Counted from the stretch's first letter, positions 51,640 to 61,143 are shown. The stretch: 64,000 bases of DNA from Peredibacter sp045999315 (GCF_045999315.1 NZ_CP174607.1:2170001-2234000); one strand, 5' to 3'. Numbers and translations are program-made. Notes: a model not told the origin generated them from the letters alone.

Positions 51640-52758
51640 TTAATAAATATGTTTAAGACTTCTTTGTACAAATTGATCTCCCTCAAAAACATAAACATCC
51701 TTGCTCTCGGGTTCAATTGAGGCAAGAGCGATGTTGTTTCCGTTCAGGTAAGACTTCAGATCTTCATCTTTGGATATGAGATAAGAAATCTGATTGGGAT
51801 AATTCTCAACGACCACCAAGGCCTCTGGATGAGAAGTACTTAATTCCCGAAGCAAATTCTTCAAGAGTTGGCTTAAAAGCGTAAGATTTGGGTCTCTTTT
51901 GTAATCGTAAGACTGAATGAGGGCCGTTTCGTTCAGAGGATCATGCCCTCTGGTTAATAATCGACGGCCAATGATAAAGGTCTTGTTTCGATTAATTTTA
52001 GAATCATGGGTAAGGTCTTTAACTCGTTTTCTGTCTAAGACCCAGTTGGTTTTTCGTTGGAGGTAATTTATTGGGGACTTATTGATGTCCAGAGTAATAT
52101 CAGTGAACTGATAATCAATGCGATTCTTCTTTTTATCAAAAAATCCATAGAGAGTTTGACAGCCTTCGGGAATAGAAACCCCGGAACTTCCTAATAAGTT
52201 TTTGACCGTCGGATGATTTAAGTTCTCGGCCATAAATTTTACGGCGAAGAGACTGTTGCGACTATTATTTGATCCAATAAACACGTTCAATTGTGATAGG
52301 GAAGTAAGACCTACTAGATGAAACAGGGCCGAGAGTTCTTGGGCCAGCTGTTCCTTTGGCATCGACTTCAATCTGCTTCGATAAGAGAAATGGTCCCTGA
52401 GTTCTCCTCGAAGAAATAAACGCACCAAAAAAGAAATTCCTGAAGTGTTAAGAAGAACATCCAGGATATTAAGCGGCCAGAAGGGCAATTTCCTTAAAGT
52501 ACCATTCTCAGCTTCTGATGGTGCATCCAGGAGGGAGTTTGTAAAATTAAATGTATTGTACGTCTTAAAGTGCTTTGAGCTGTCTTCGAAGTGCTGTCGA
52601 ATAGAGGCATCATTGATCTTTGAAACAAATAATAAAGACGTTGTAGGTGAATCAAGTCTATCGACAGCTTTATGGTATCTGATGGACTTCAAGGTGATGA
52701 TGTAGCTCTCTTTCCAATCGGAACTCTGCCAAGCCTCATTATTAAATTCTTTTATCAT
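51640..52758 (-). CDS. Conserved hypothetical protein
   Basis: A 372-aa protein, soluble, with an internal hydrophobic stretch (LNILDVLLNTSGISFLVRLF). No motif recognised. The C-terminal part (SYLNGNNIALASIEPESKDVY) might be an acyltransferase-like fold, but this is a guess. Its stop is 12 bases upstream of the PhnA-like gene, so they probably form an operon. Confidence 0.6.
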   Translation of the reverse strand: MIKEFNNEAWQSSDWKESYIITLKSIRYHKAVDRLDSPTTSLLFVSKINDASIRQHFEDSSKHFKTYNTFNFTNSLLDAPSEAENGTLRKLPFWPLNILDVLLNTSGISFLVRLFLRGELRDHFSYRSRLKSMPKEQLAQELSALFHLVGLTSLSQLNVFIGSNNSRNSLFAVKFMAENLNHPTVKNLLGSSGVSIPEGCQTLYGFFDKKKNRIDYQFTDITLDINKSPINYLQRKTNWVLDRKRVKDLTHDSKINRNKTFIIGRRLLTRGHDPLNETALIQSYDYKRDPNLTLLSQLLKNLLRELSTSHPEALVVVENYPNQISYLISKDEDLKSYLNGNNIALASIEPESKDVYVFEGDQFVQRSLKHIY

Positions 52759-52818
52759 TGTTTAGCCTAAACAAAAGGAGTCAAGTTTCTTTTGGGTGTT
52801 AATGTTAAATTCATATAC

Positions 52819-52865
52819 TATAATACAAAACTAGATGCAACATGATGCATTTGGAGAATGTTGCA
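52819..52865 (+). promoter_or_regulatory. Promoter and inverted repeat of the Fur-family regulator gene
   Basis: A TATAAT at 52819-52824 is followed by the inverted repeat TGCAACAT...ATGTTGCA at 52836-52865, close to the likely start of transcription. It fits an autoregulatory operator for the Fur-family protein downstream, although the sequence is not the classical Fur box. Confidence 0.5.
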
Positions 52866-52892
52866 ATAAGAGAGCACGCTAAGGATAAGTGC

Positions 52893-53324
52893 ATGAAAAA
52901 ACACCGCGATTTAGTATCAATTTTAAAAGCAAAAAATTTAAGATTAACTCCTGCAAGAAGAGCGTTGATCCAATATATTCTTGATAACAAGTCCAAACAC
53001 ATTTCTCTTAAAGAGATCTATGAATTTCTAGGAATTAAAGTGGAAGGTGTGAACCGCTCAAGCGTTTATAGAAACATAGAGCTTCTTAAGAAGCTGGATA
53101 TTATTCAAGAACTCAATCTTCCGAATAAGGGTAAATGTTTTCAATACGTCTTTGATAAAGACGTACACCATTTTTATATTTGTAAAACCTGCGGGAAGGC
53201 GAGCCGAGGCAACAAGGAGCTATTCGAGAAGATCGAAAAAGCTCTTAAGGACATTCATGGTTTCTCAAAGGCAAATTTATCAATGGTTTTTTATGGGTTT
53301 TGTGAAAAGTGTAAAGGGCATTAA
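52893..53324 (+). CDS. Fur-family transcriptional regulator
   Basis: A 143-aa protein starting at ATG 52893 behind AAGGA; upstream in-frame ATG at 52842 lies over the inverted repeat. HTH domain: LRLTPARRALIQYILDNKSKH; RSSVYRNIELLKKLDII. Metal site: HHFYICKTCGKA and the C-terminal CEKCKGH, two CxxC pairs for structural zinc. Such proteins sense iron, zinc or peroxide. No Fur-typical target is adjacent. It is followed after 2 bases by a methyltransferase gene. Confidence 0.87.
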   Translation: MKKHRDLVSILKAKNLRLTPARRALIQYILDNKSKHISLKEIYEFLGIKVEGVNRSSVYRNIELLKKLDIIQELNLPNKGKCFQYVFDKDVHHFYICKTCGKASRGNKELFEKIEKALKDIHGFSKANLSMVFYGFCEKCKGH

Positions 53325-53326
53325 TC

Positions 53327-54049
53327 ATGGCATTTGAGGAAAAATCAGCTTTGGATGAACTTATTAAAGAGGTCGAACAGGAAATAGAGGTACTTGCACA
53401 AAAGCTCTATTCAGATGCGGAGCCAAGTTATCAGGCGCTGTCGATAAGTAAAGATCTTGTGAGCGGGAAGAAAGTATCCAATGTCAGATTTGATCGCGTC
53501 TATCCTTCCATGATCCGCAAGCTTTCATCGGTGCATTGGTCGCCGGTGGATGTTGTGATTAAGGCGTCCGCATTGCTGGCCAATAAAAAGAACATGAAGA
53601 TTCTTGATGTTGGTTCTGGATGTGGGAAGTTTTGCATCATCGGGGCCGTCACTCATCCTGATGTACATTTTTATGGAATTGAACAACGTTCCTATCTCAA
53701 CGAGATATCTAAAGGGGCGGCCAGAAGTTTTAAGCTAAATAACGTTACGTTTATTAATGGAAATATGACCTCGTTGGATTGGTCAGAGTATGACGCTTTT
53801 TATTTATTCAACCCGTTTTATGAAAATAAGATGTTACCGTTTAGTCGCATTGATATTTCAGTTCCAGTGAGTCAGTACAGATATGATTTCTATCTCGAGA
53901 CTGTTCATGCGAAGTTGTCCGAACTAAAAGTGGGAACGAGAGTCGTGACCTATCATGGATTCGGTGGAAACTTGCCGGATACATATGAGTTAAGTTCTAG
54001 TGAGCCTACAGGCTCAAGTGAGCTTGAACTATGGGTAAAGGTCAAGTAG
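53327..54049 (+). CDS. SAM-dependent methyltransferase
   Basis: A 240-aa protein with motif I LDVGSGCGKFCIIGA and the following FYGIEQRSYLNE. After a helical N-terminal 60 residues (ELIKEVEQEIEVLAQKLYSD) it has the class I fold. Substrate unknown. It starts 2 bases after the Fur-family gene and probably shares its mRNA; it overlaps the convergent DUF1275 gene by 8 bases. Confidence 0.8.
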   Translation: MAFEEKSALDELIKEVEQEIEVLAQKLYSDAEPSYQALSISKDLVSGKKVSNVRFDRVYPSMIRKLSSVHWSPVDVVIKASALLANKKNMKILDVGSGCGKFCIIGAVTHPDVHFYGIEQRSYLNEISKGAARSFKLNNVTFINGNMTSLDWSEYDAFYLFNPFYENKMLPFSRIDISVPVSQYRYDFYLETVHAKLSELKVGTRVVTYHGFGGNLPDTYELSSSEPTGSSELELWVKVK

Positions 54050-54800
54050 CAGGTCGGTAAACCTGAAAATAAAGCATAAGGCCAAATAGGATACCGGAAA
54101 TGATTGTTGGTACCGCGAACCCTATAAACCCCAAGCTTCTAAAAATCAGGGCACCCGCTACAGAGCCGAGGATAAAGGATAGGATGATTCCGAATCTAAC
54201 AAGATTGATCTTCTCTTCATCATTGATCTGATTTTTGAGCTTCTTCTTGTTAAGAATCCTTACAATCCCAAGGCCCAAATCAGTCGTGAGTCCGGTAAGG
54301 TGAGTTGTGCGGATGACAGATTTTGAGACGGTAGAAATCGTTCCGTTCTGAATGCCACAGACCAAGCAGAGGATAATCAGGAGAGCATAATTTCGATTGA
54401 TCTCAAATGCTTCTCCGAATTGACCAAACTGGCCAGTCACGCCTCCAATAAGAAGAACAGACAGGAGAGCAAAAATGATACCAAAAGTAATATAATACTT
54501 AGGACGCTTGTCTAATTTTAGTCTTAGATCGACAAAGTAGCCACTGAGCATGGAGCCTAATAAGAAGAAGAGGGGAACTGACAGCATACCTAGCGCGTGT
54601 ATATTTTGGTTCTGACTTATCTCGTAACCAAAAAACGTAGCGAAGCCAGTGACGTGGGAAATAATTTTGTTGATGGCCATAAAGCCACCGATATTCAACA
54701 GCCCTGCCTGAAAAGCTAGAATGAACCAAAGAACAATATTTGACGGAGAATATTGGGGAATTGATTTATTGCCGTACAACATTAAGAAAAAATAATTCAT
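54042..54800 (-). CDS. DUF1275 (YoaK-like) membrane protein
   Basis: A 252-aa inner-membrane protein with about six membrane segments. The pattern FQAGLLNIGGFMAINKIISH, VTGFATFFGYEI and CGIQNGTISTVSKSVIRTTH, then LTGLTTDLG, is the DUF1275 signature. ATG 54800 chosen, since a longer frame would overlap the divergent OsmC gene. Transport function is suspected but unproven for the family. Convergent with the methyltransferase gene. Confidence 0.82.
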   Translation of the reverse strand: MNYFFLMLYGNKSIPQYSPSNIVLWFILAFQAGLLNIGGFMAINKIISHVTGFATFFGYEISQNQNIHALGMLSVPLFFLLGSMLSGYFVDLRLKLDKRPKYYITFGIIFALLSVLLIGGVTGQFGQFGEAFEINRNYALLIILCLVCGIQNGTISTVSKSVIRTTHLTGLTTDLGLGIVRILNKKKLKNQINDEEKINLVRFGIILSFILGSVAGALIFRSLGFIGFAVPTIISGILFGLMLYFQVYRPAT

Positions 54801-54882
54801 TCTTCTTAAAATGAGAAGCGGTTTTACTTTTTGAAGCTCACGAGGTGGAATTAAAGAGAGTAAAGCAATATAGGAGCAATTT

Positions 54883-55263
54883 ATGATCATGGGAAACAGA
54901 CAAGAAGGACTTGCAGCTGAGTTACATACAAGGAACCATTCACTGGTTGCAGGTCTTTCAGAAAAAATAGGTGGTAAAGATGAAGGGATGAACCCTCATC
55001 AAATTATTGAAGCAGGTTTGGCCGCTTGTACTATCCTTACTTGCCAGATGTACGCTGACAAGAAAGGCTGGCCACTACTAAATACCAAAGTAACAGTTAA
55101 GATCACCACTGAAGAAGTGACAGGGGCCGTCTTTCAGAGAGACATCGTCTTTGAAGGTGACCTGACTAATGAGCAAAAAGAGAAGCTTCTCGCCATCGCC
55201 AATAAAACTCCTGTTTATAACTTATTAACTAGATCTATTAGCATCGATACAAAACTGGTGTAA
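54883..55263 (+). CDS. OsmC-family protein lacking the second cysteine
   Basis: A 126-aa protein closely similar in length and layout to the OsmC gene at 1227. The first Cys is kept (LAACTILTCQMYA, with an extra Cys five residues on), but the second-Cys position reads NKTPVYNLL in place of NKCPIHNLL. OsmC peroxidases need both Cys for turnover, so this protein may be inactive as peroxidase or use the extra Cys. AGGAG precedes the ATG. Divergent from the DUF1275 gene. Confidence 0.85.
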   Translation: MIMGNRQEGLAAELHTRNHSLVAGLSEKIGGKDEGMNPHQIIEAGLAACTILTCQMYADKKGWPLLNTKVTVKITTEEVTGAVFQRDIVFEGDLTNEQKEKLLAIANKTPVYNLLTRSISIDTKLV

Positions 55264-55286
55264 TCGACTTTAAAACAGCGCTCTTG

Positions 55287-55308
55287 AGGACATATTTAAA
55301 TGTGTCCT
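55287..55308. repeat. Inverted repeat between OsmC and SDR genes
   Basis: AGGACA and TGTCCT flank an AT-rich ATTTAAAT centre. It lies between two plus-strand genes. Without a clear T-run it is at best a weak terminator, or a binding site. Confidence 0.4.
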
Positions 55309-55335
55309 GCAATTTCATGGTTTATCCTTTGAACT

Positions 55336-56274
55336 ATGAAAGAAGAACTAAAAAACAAAGTCGTTCTCATTACCGGTGGTTCAAAAGGTCTCGGCTATGT
55401 CCTGGCCGAGCATCTCATTAAAGAAGAGTGCAAAATCGCCATCTGTGCTCGCGATGAAAGTGAGCTAGAAAATGCTAAGGATCATCTTGGGAAAGATGTC
55501 CTGACTCTTCGTTGTGATGTGAGTAAAGAAGAAGAGGTGAATCAGCTTGTAAGTGATGTCATTAAGCATTTTGGTAAACTTGATATTCTCATCAATAATG
55601 CTGGTGTCATTCAAGTTGGTCCTATGGAAACCTTCAAGCGCTCAGACTTTGAGACCGCGATGGATATTATGTACTGGGGCATTGTGAATACGACTTTGGC
55701 GGTTCTTCCTCATATGAAAGAGCGGAAAGATGGGCACATCGTAAATGTCACTTCCATTGGGGGAAAGATCAGTGTTCCTCATCTCTTACCTTATAGCGCG
55801 GCCAAGTTTGCGGCCGTGGGATTTTCTGAAGGGATTGCTGTTGAGCTCAGAAAAGACAATATCTTTGTCACAACCGTTGTTCCGTGGCTTATGAGAACAG
55901 GTTCGTATGTGAATGCTTTTTTTCAACGTGGGAATAAAAAAGAGTTTAAACTTTTTGCATTTTCATCAACAGCACCACTTCTCACCATTAGTGCTGATAA
56001 GGCCGCTCGCAGAATCGTCAAGGCCCTTAAAGAGCGTAAGGCATTTAAGATTGTCGGCTTCCAGGCAGGGCTATTAAACGAAATCCATCATTTCTTCCCG
56101 AACCTATCAGTCAAAGTTCTAGGGACCGTTTCAGAATTCATCCCAGCGGAACCTAAGAAGGCCCCGCTAGAGAAGGGTAAGTCTATCAGTGAACGATTTG
56201 ATGATGCTGAAGTGCCGGGCGCGAGAGAAGTGGGTAAAAAGGCCCAAGCTGACCATCAAGAGCTTCGTCACTAA
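55336..56274 (+). CDS. Short-chain dehydrogenase/reductase
   Basis: A 312-aa SDR with the NAD(P) loop VLITGGSKGLGYVLAE, the NNAGVIQVG region and the catalytic YSAAKFAAVGFSEG (YxxxK) with preceding Ser in VNVTSIGGK. The C-terminal 60 residues after EFIPAEPKKAPLEKGKS are an extension rich in charged residues. Substrate unknown, probably a lipid or steroid-like alcohol. Monocistronic. Convergent with the AraC-type gene with one base between. Confidence 0.92.
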   Translation: MKEELKNKVVLITGGSKGLGYVLAEHLIKEECKIAICARDESELENAKDHLGKDVLTLRCDVSKEEEVNQLVSDVIKHFGKLDILINNAGVIQVGPMETFKRSDFETAMDIMYWGIVNTTLAVLPHMKERKDGHIVNVTSIGGKISVPHLLPYSAAKFAAVGFSEGIAVELRKDNIFVTTVVPWLMRTGSYVNAFFQRGNKKEFKLFAFSSTAPLLTISADKAARRIVKALKERKAFKIVGFQAGLLNEIHHFFPNLSVKVLGTVSEFIPAEPKKAPLEKGKSISERFDDAEVPGAREVGKKAQADHQELRH

Positions 56275-56275
56275 T

Positions 56276-57082
56276 CTAACTGATCCCGGTATTCTTAATA
56301 TACTCTGTCGGTGAACATCCCATGTGTCCTTTAAACATAGCAATGAATGTACTAACGTTTTGGTAGCCAAGGTTAAAGGATACATCACTCACCGATACAT
56401 TCTCCGACAGTAACTTCAATGCAGTATAGATCTTTACTCTTTGTCTCCATTCCGTGAATGCGAGACCTGTCTCGTCTGTAAAATGGCGGGTAAATGACCT
56501 GAGTGACATTCCTGAAAATTTTGCCCAAGTTTCTATAGAAGACATGTCTTCAGGGGACTGAAGTATCTTTTTCGCTGTCTTTTGTAGCTTTTCGTCTTTT
56601 GGCATTGGGATATGGAAGAAGCTTGCGGCCTTTGCATTTTGAAGTTCATCTTCTGCAACTTTGGCCAGTCTCTGCTGTTCGACATTGTAATTGAGATCGG
56701 ATTCCCAAGAACTCATACGTTCAAGAATCGCATTAAAGAGAGGTGTGAACTCCATAATAGCGATCTCTTTAGGTAGTGTCTTATTTAAGTGCTCTGGTAC
56801 AAATACGGCCATAACTGAACATTCACCAATTATTTCTGTGATGTGCATTATGTTAGGTGGAAGATAAAAAAAAGTGTTGTGAGAGATAACCCAGGAATCA
56901 GTTTCAGTGGCGATTCTTACGATTCCCTTCTTTACGCAATTGAGTAGCCCGAAGTCATGCGTATGAAGTTTTCTTTCCATCAAAGAGTCATCAATCGTAA
57001 ATTCTCGCGCGAAAATGTATTTGAATTTTGAAAGTCTTTCTATGAGCTCTAACTTATCTTTTGGTAGGTTCTTTTTCATCAT
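56276..57082 (-). CDS. AraC-family transcriptional regulator
   Basis: A 268-aa protein with a cupin-type N-terminal sensor (residues 20-120; HDFGLLNCVKKGIVRIATET) and two HTH motifs at the C-terminus (WAKFSGMSLRSFTRHFTDET; VSDVSFNLGYQNVSTFIAMF). Ligand unknown. It may control the adjacent SDR or the divergent small gene at 57182. The 99-base gap on its 5' side would hold both promoters. Confidence 0.9.
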   Translation of the reverse strand: MMKKNLPKDKLELIERLSKFKYIFAREFTIDDSLMERKLHTHDFGLLNCVKKGIVRIATETDSWVISHNTFFYLPPNIMHITEIIGECSVMAVFVPEHLNKTLPKEIAIMEFTPLFNAILERMSSWESDLNYNVEQQRLAKVAEDELQNAKAASFFHIPMPKDEKLQKTAKKILQSPEDMSSIETWAKFSGMSLRSFTRHFTDETGLAFTEWRQRVKIYTALKLLSENVSVSDVSFNLGYQNVSTFIAMFKGHMGCSPTEYIKNTGIS

Positions 57083-57181
57083 TGGCCGATCCTCGATACT
57101 TGTTGGCTTAGTTACGATAACACGTTTTTCACCTTACGGGTATATTAGAGAGCATGAAGAATCTCTGGGGAGAGAAGGAAA

Positions 57182-57511
57182 ATGAGCGATATTCTCTTTG
57201 CAAAGGTCGAAGAAAACTTCTACCGCTGCCTTAATTCTAATCGAGAAGAAGATTTGACCAATGCCTTGGAAATGTTAAAGGCATCATTAATTGAGGCCGA
57301 AGTACATAGTGAGTCGGCCAAAAGATATTCGAAACTTTTTCTTGAAATGTTTCAATTCACGGCAACTTCTAGTGAATCACTATGGGCCCAGGCCCCAAAA
57401 ATATACTCTGCTGTTGGTGAATTTATTCATGCTCCAAATTCATACGAAGATGAATTTCGCGATGAGGTCATTCGCATGGGACTAGGTCAGTGCCTGGAAA
57501 TGATTGACTAA
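57182..57511 (+). CDS. Hypothetical protein
   Basis: A 109-aa acidic, helical protein starting after GGAGAGAAGGAAA. No family, signal or membrane segment recognised (LTNALEMLKASLIEAEVHSE). Divergent from the AraC-type regulator and convergent with the esterase gene, with 4 bases between. Probably a stand-alone cytoplasmic protein. Confidence 0.6.
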   Translation: MSDILFAKVEENFYRCLNSNREEDLTNALEMLKASLIEAEVHSESAKRYSKLFLEMFQFTATSSESLWAQAPKIYSAVGEFIHAPNSYEDEFRDEVIRMGLGQCLEMID

Positions 57512-57515
57512 GGTC

Positions 57516-58373
57516 CTACTTCCTTTGATTAATCAGCCATTCTTGCACTTCAGGTTTTGCCCAGTGAGAGTCCCAGCAACCATGTCCACAAGTGCTGTTG
57601 TAAACAGTAAGTGTGAATTCATGAATGTAGTTACTACAAGATTCGACCTTTGGTTGTATCGTCTGCCAACCAGTCGAAGCAAATAAATTGTCACTGTTGT
57701 TCCCGAAGACCCAGACCGGAATGTCTGCCATTTCACAGACATCTGAGAAAGTATTGGAATAAGCTCCAGGCATCGCTCCTGCAATGAGGTCTTTGGAGTT
57801 TTTGATAAGTTCCTGCGTGCCAATAGACCCCGCAGAAAGACCAGTTACTACAATGCGATCAGTGTCGACCTGATATTTTTCCATCGCATCCAAGATGACC
57901 TGCCTTAATTGAGAGTGAATCCAAAGCCCGCTTCCATTTGACCCTGCAGGTGCCCAGTTAGGAGCAATGACAATGGCGGGATATTTTTGTGCGAGAGTAG
58001 TGCTCCATACTTGTTTGATAAAACCGGTTTTTCCTCCACCTACAGCAGTGTGAGCAGTGTTTAAAACTGAACCATTAAGACCATGAAGTGAAAGAATCAT
58101 TGGATAAGTTTTGTTTGGATCTGTGCCATAGTCTGCCGGCAAAAAAACGGCGCAGTCATAACCGGAAGAACGGTCCCAAAGTGTGACCTTGCCGGCCCTT
58201 GCATCTGCTGGAGTAGAAGGAGTGGGGTCAGGCCCAGAGGGAACATCAGGAGTTGGATTAATTGGTGATTCTGTTGACTCTGATGGTGCTTCAGAACTTG
58301 AATCCTCTTTCTTGTTACATCCCACGCTGAAGATGCTTAGGAGAATGAGGAGAGTCGTTAAATGTTTGTACAT
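57516..58373 (-). CDS. Esterase/PHB-depolymerase-like lipoprotein
   Basis: A 285-aa protein with a lipobox (IFSVGC, Cys at residue 19) and a Ser/Pro/Glu-rich linker (residues 24-58). Alpha/beta hydrolase motifs: oxyanion ILSLHGLNGS, nucleophile GLSAGSIG (GxSxG) and a C-terminal His in STCGHGCWDSHW. Related in type to the esterase at 14601. It probably cleaves ester bonds at the cell surface. Monocistronic. Confidence 0.82.
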   Translation of the reverse strand: MYKHLTTLLILLSIFSVGCNKKEDSSSEAPSESTESPINPTPDVPSGPDPTPSTPADARAGKVTLWDRSSGYDCAVFLPADYGTDPNKTYPMILSLHGLNGSVLNTAHTAVGGGKTGFIKQVWSTTLAQKYPAIVIAPNWAPAGSNGSGLWIHSQLRQVILDAMEKYQVDTDRIVVTGLSAGSIGTQELIKNSKDLIAGAMPGAYSNTFSDVCEMADIPVWVFGNNSDNLFASTGWQTIQPKVESCSNYIHEFTLTVYNSTCGHGCWDSHWAKPEVQEWLINQRK

Positions 58374-58433
58374 AGTATGGCCCCTTTATAGGACCATACT
58401 AAATAGAAAATCTTAAATTTGTGTGGAAGCAAA

Positions 58434-60113
58434 TTACTTCGGCTCAAAAGTTCTATAAACCGGCATCCAGAAATTTGCATCAATGGAAGAAAGTAATTCT
58501 TTCTCGTTCACAGATTTAGCAACTCCGTCCTTAATCGCCGCCTGCGCAACTTTTAAAGCAATAGCGCGAGATACTTTCTGAATATCTTCAATCACTGGAA
58601 GTAGGTTATTTCCAGTTTTATTACCCATCGGAGACATCTCTGATAGGGCCTCAGATGCGGCCATAAGCATCGAATCTGTCACTTCCTTCGCTCCACTAGC
58701 GAGAACTCCAAGTCCAATGCCCGGGAAGATATAAGAGTTGTTACACTGAGCAATCGGGTAGGTCTTCCCATTGAATTCAACTGGCATAAACGGACTTCCC
58801 GTGGCCACTAGTGCCGCTCCATTTGTCCATTCAATGATGTTGGCCGGCTGAGCTTCCACTCGAGATGTTGGATTCGAGAGAGGCATGACGATAGGTCTTG
58901 AGCAATGAGCGTGCATCGTTTTAATAATTTCTTCGGTGAATAATCCAGGCTGACCTGAAACACCAATCAGAATGGTTGGCTTAACGTTCTTAACGGTCTC
59001 AAGCAGTGAGATATTAGTTTGATCTTTGATCCAATGATGGGCCTGGCTTTTCTGGGCCAGTGCTTGCTGGAAATCAAGAAGGTTTGGCATTGTATCTGTA
59101 ATGAGACCATAGCGATCAATCATGAAGATTCTTGCTCTGGCCTCTTCATCAGATAGGCCCTCAACTTTCATGCGTGAAATAATTTTCTCCGCAATACCAG
59201 CTCCTGCCGAACCAGCACCGAGGAAAACAATTCGCTGATCTTTTAGTTTATCTCCAACTGCGCGACAGGCGGCCATGAGGCATCCTAATGTCACAGCTGC
59301 AGTTCCTTGAATATCATCATTGAAGCAACAAAGTTCCTTGCGATATTTTTTCAAAATAGGAAGAGCATTATGTTGAGCAAAGTCTTCAAATTGAAGAAGG
59401 ACATTTGGCCAGCGACGTTTAACTGCTTTAATGAAAGCATCAATGAATGACTCGTATTCACTTCCAGTGACTCGCTGATGTCTCCATCCCATATAAAGAG
59501 GATCTTTTAGAAGTTGGTCATTGTTTGTTCCAACGTCTAGAACGATAGGCAATGTATAGGCCGGGCTAATTCCTCCGCATGAAGTGTAGAGGGAGAGCTT
59601 TCCAATTGAAATCCCCATGCCTCCGATTCCTTGATCTCCTAAACCAAGAATTCTCTCCCCATCTGTAACAACAATCACTTTCACATTCCGTTTCGTGACA
59701 TTGCTAAGCAATTCATCAATACGGTCTTTATTAGGATAAGAAATGAAAATGCCGCGTGAAGCGCGATAGATGTTTGAGAAGTGCTGACAGGCCTCTCCAA
59801 CAGTCGGTGTATAGATGATGGGTAACATCTCAGCGAGATGCTTTTTCACGAAGTGATAAAAAAGCGTTTCATTAGTGTCTTGTAAGTTTCTTAGGAAGAT
59901 GTGCTTTTCAAGATCTTCTTTTAGCAAAGCATATTGGGCCGCAATTCTTACTTCTTGTTCTTCAATTGTTTCGAATACTGTCGGAACGAGACCATGTAAT
60001 TTTAAATCATGGCGTTCTTGTTCTGTGAATCCTGTCCCTTTATTGAGAAGAGACATCTCTAAAAGATTTGTGCCGTGGTAAGGGATCTTCACCGGGCGAG
60101 TGGAGAAAGTCAT
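58434..60113 (-). CDS. maeA: NAD-dependent malic enzyme
   Basis: A 559-aa malic enzyme. The chosen ATG 60113 follows AAAGGCGG and is the canonical N-terminus; a TTG 27 bases upstream is rejected. Motifs: YTPTVGEACQHFSNIYR (site I), the cofactor loop FLGAGSAGAGIAEKI and the Mg site QFEDFAQHNALP with NDDIQGTAAVTLG. It turns malate to pyruvate and CO2 with reduction of NAD(P). Length and motifs match SfcA/MaeA; NAD versus NADP cannot be proved here. SDR gene follows upstream on the same strand. Confidence 0.93.
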   Translation of the reverse strand: MTFSTRPVKIPYHGTNLLEMSLLNKGTGFTEQERHDLKLHGLVPTVFETIEEQEVRIAAQYALLKEDLEKHIFLRNLQDTNETLFYHFVKKHLAEMLPIIYTPTVGEACQHFSNIYRASRGIFISYPNKDRIDELLSNVTKRNVKVIVVTDGERILGLGDQGIGGMGISIGKLSLYTSCGGISPAYTLPIVLDVGTNNDQLLKDPLYMGWRHQRVTGSEYESFIDAFIKAVKRRWPNVLLQFEDFAQHNALPILKKYRKELCCFNDDIQGTAAVTLGCLMAACRAVGDKLKDQRIVFLGAGSAGAGIAEKIISRMKVEGLSDEEARARIFMIDRYGLITDTMPNLLDFQQALAQKSQAHHWIKDQTNISLLETVKNVKPTILIGVSGQPGLFTEEIIKTMHAHCSRPIVMPLSNPTSRVEAQPANIIEWTNGAALVATGSPFMPVEFNGKTYPIAQCNNSYIFPGIGLGVLASGAKEVTDSMLMAASEALSEMSPMGNKTGNNLLPVIEDIQKVSRAIALKVAQAAIKDGVAKSVNEKELLSSIDANFWMPVYRTFEPK

Positions 60114-60151
60114 ATGTCCGCCTTTTAGACTATTTATCAATTAGGCTTATC

Positions 60152-60904
60152 TTATGAAATTTTCTCCAAGTAAGAAACTAACTCATCTTGATTTCTTTCA
60201 GACTCAGCCAATGAATTTGGTTTACGCTGCTCTTTATGATGGAAGTACTTTCCAGTCACTAAGGCCTCAGGATCATTACTGATTGCCAGCCAAATTTGAG
60301 TCTCAATCCCTTTCATTAAATTATCCGGAGCACCCGCACCACCCATACGAGTAGGAACCCATCCTGGATCAATGGCATTGACAAAAGTTCCTGGCCACTT
60401 TCGGGCGAACCATTTCGTGAGCATGACATCGAAAAGTTTTGAATCACTGTACGCCTGTGTGTAGTTCCACATGCGATTTTTCCATTGCGGATCTTCTAAA
60501 TTAAATTCTCCGCTCCTATGCATGCCCGAGCTTACAAAAACCATGCGCTCAGGTCTTGCGAGAAGTTTACTCAAAAGATAGGGGGTGAGAACGTTAACGG
60601 CAAACACGGTTCGAAGACCATCTTTTGTTATGACTTCAGCATTGGTTTCATAAACGCCGACATTATGAATGATGGCATCAAAAGGCCCTAGAGCATTCGC
60701 TTGTTCTGCAACCAATTTGATTTCATCCAAATTAGAAACATCTCCAATTACAAAGGGTGCATCTTGATTAAGTTTGAGTTTTGCTTCCTTTGCGGACTTT
60801 TCACTTCGAGCGTGAAAAACCACTTCATATCCAAGTTCAAGAAGTAATTGGCCCGCAAGAAATCCAAGACCGGTCGTGGAGCCTGTAATGAATATTTTCT
60901 TCAT
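60152..60904 (-). CDS. Short-chain dehydrogenase/reductase
   Basis: A 250-aa SDR from ATG 60904 behind AGGAAAA (starts upstream lack a site). FITGSTTGLGFLAGQL is the cofactor loop, IIHNVGVYETN the NNAG-like loop, and the active site YTQAYSDSKLFDV keeps Tyr and Lys. WVPTRMGG follows. The acidic/Ser context of the loop suggests NADPH; substrate unknown. The malic enzyme gene begins 38 bases downstream, so they may share an mRNA. Confidence 0.9.
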   Translation of the reverse strand: MKKIFITGSTTGLGFLAGQLLLELGYEVVFHARSEKSAKEAKLKLNQDAPFVIGDVSNLDEIKLVAEQANALGPFDAIIHNVGVYETNAEVITKDGLRTVFAVNVLTPYLLSKLLARPERMVFVSSGMHRSGEFNLEDPQWKNRMWNYTQAYSDSKLFDVMLTKWFARKWPGTFVNAIDPGWVPTRMGGAGAPDNLMKGIETQIWLAISNDPEALVTGKYFHHKEQRKPNSLAESERNQDELVSYLEKIS

Positions 60905-61143
60905 AATCGTTTTCCTCATACAAATGATAATAATTGAGAGCCGGATTGCAATGCCTTGGCGCTTCAAGTAGATGCCTATTTGACAGTGTAAAATTATTAG
61001 TCAAATTTTTCTTTATAAACCATTAAAATATTATTAATCACCTTGGCATTCCTCTTGCTCAATGGTCTTCGACCGATTTTCCAGGTCGTCATTCACTTCT
61101 CTCACACTCCCAAACTAATTTAACTTCTAAGGAGCGAAACACC

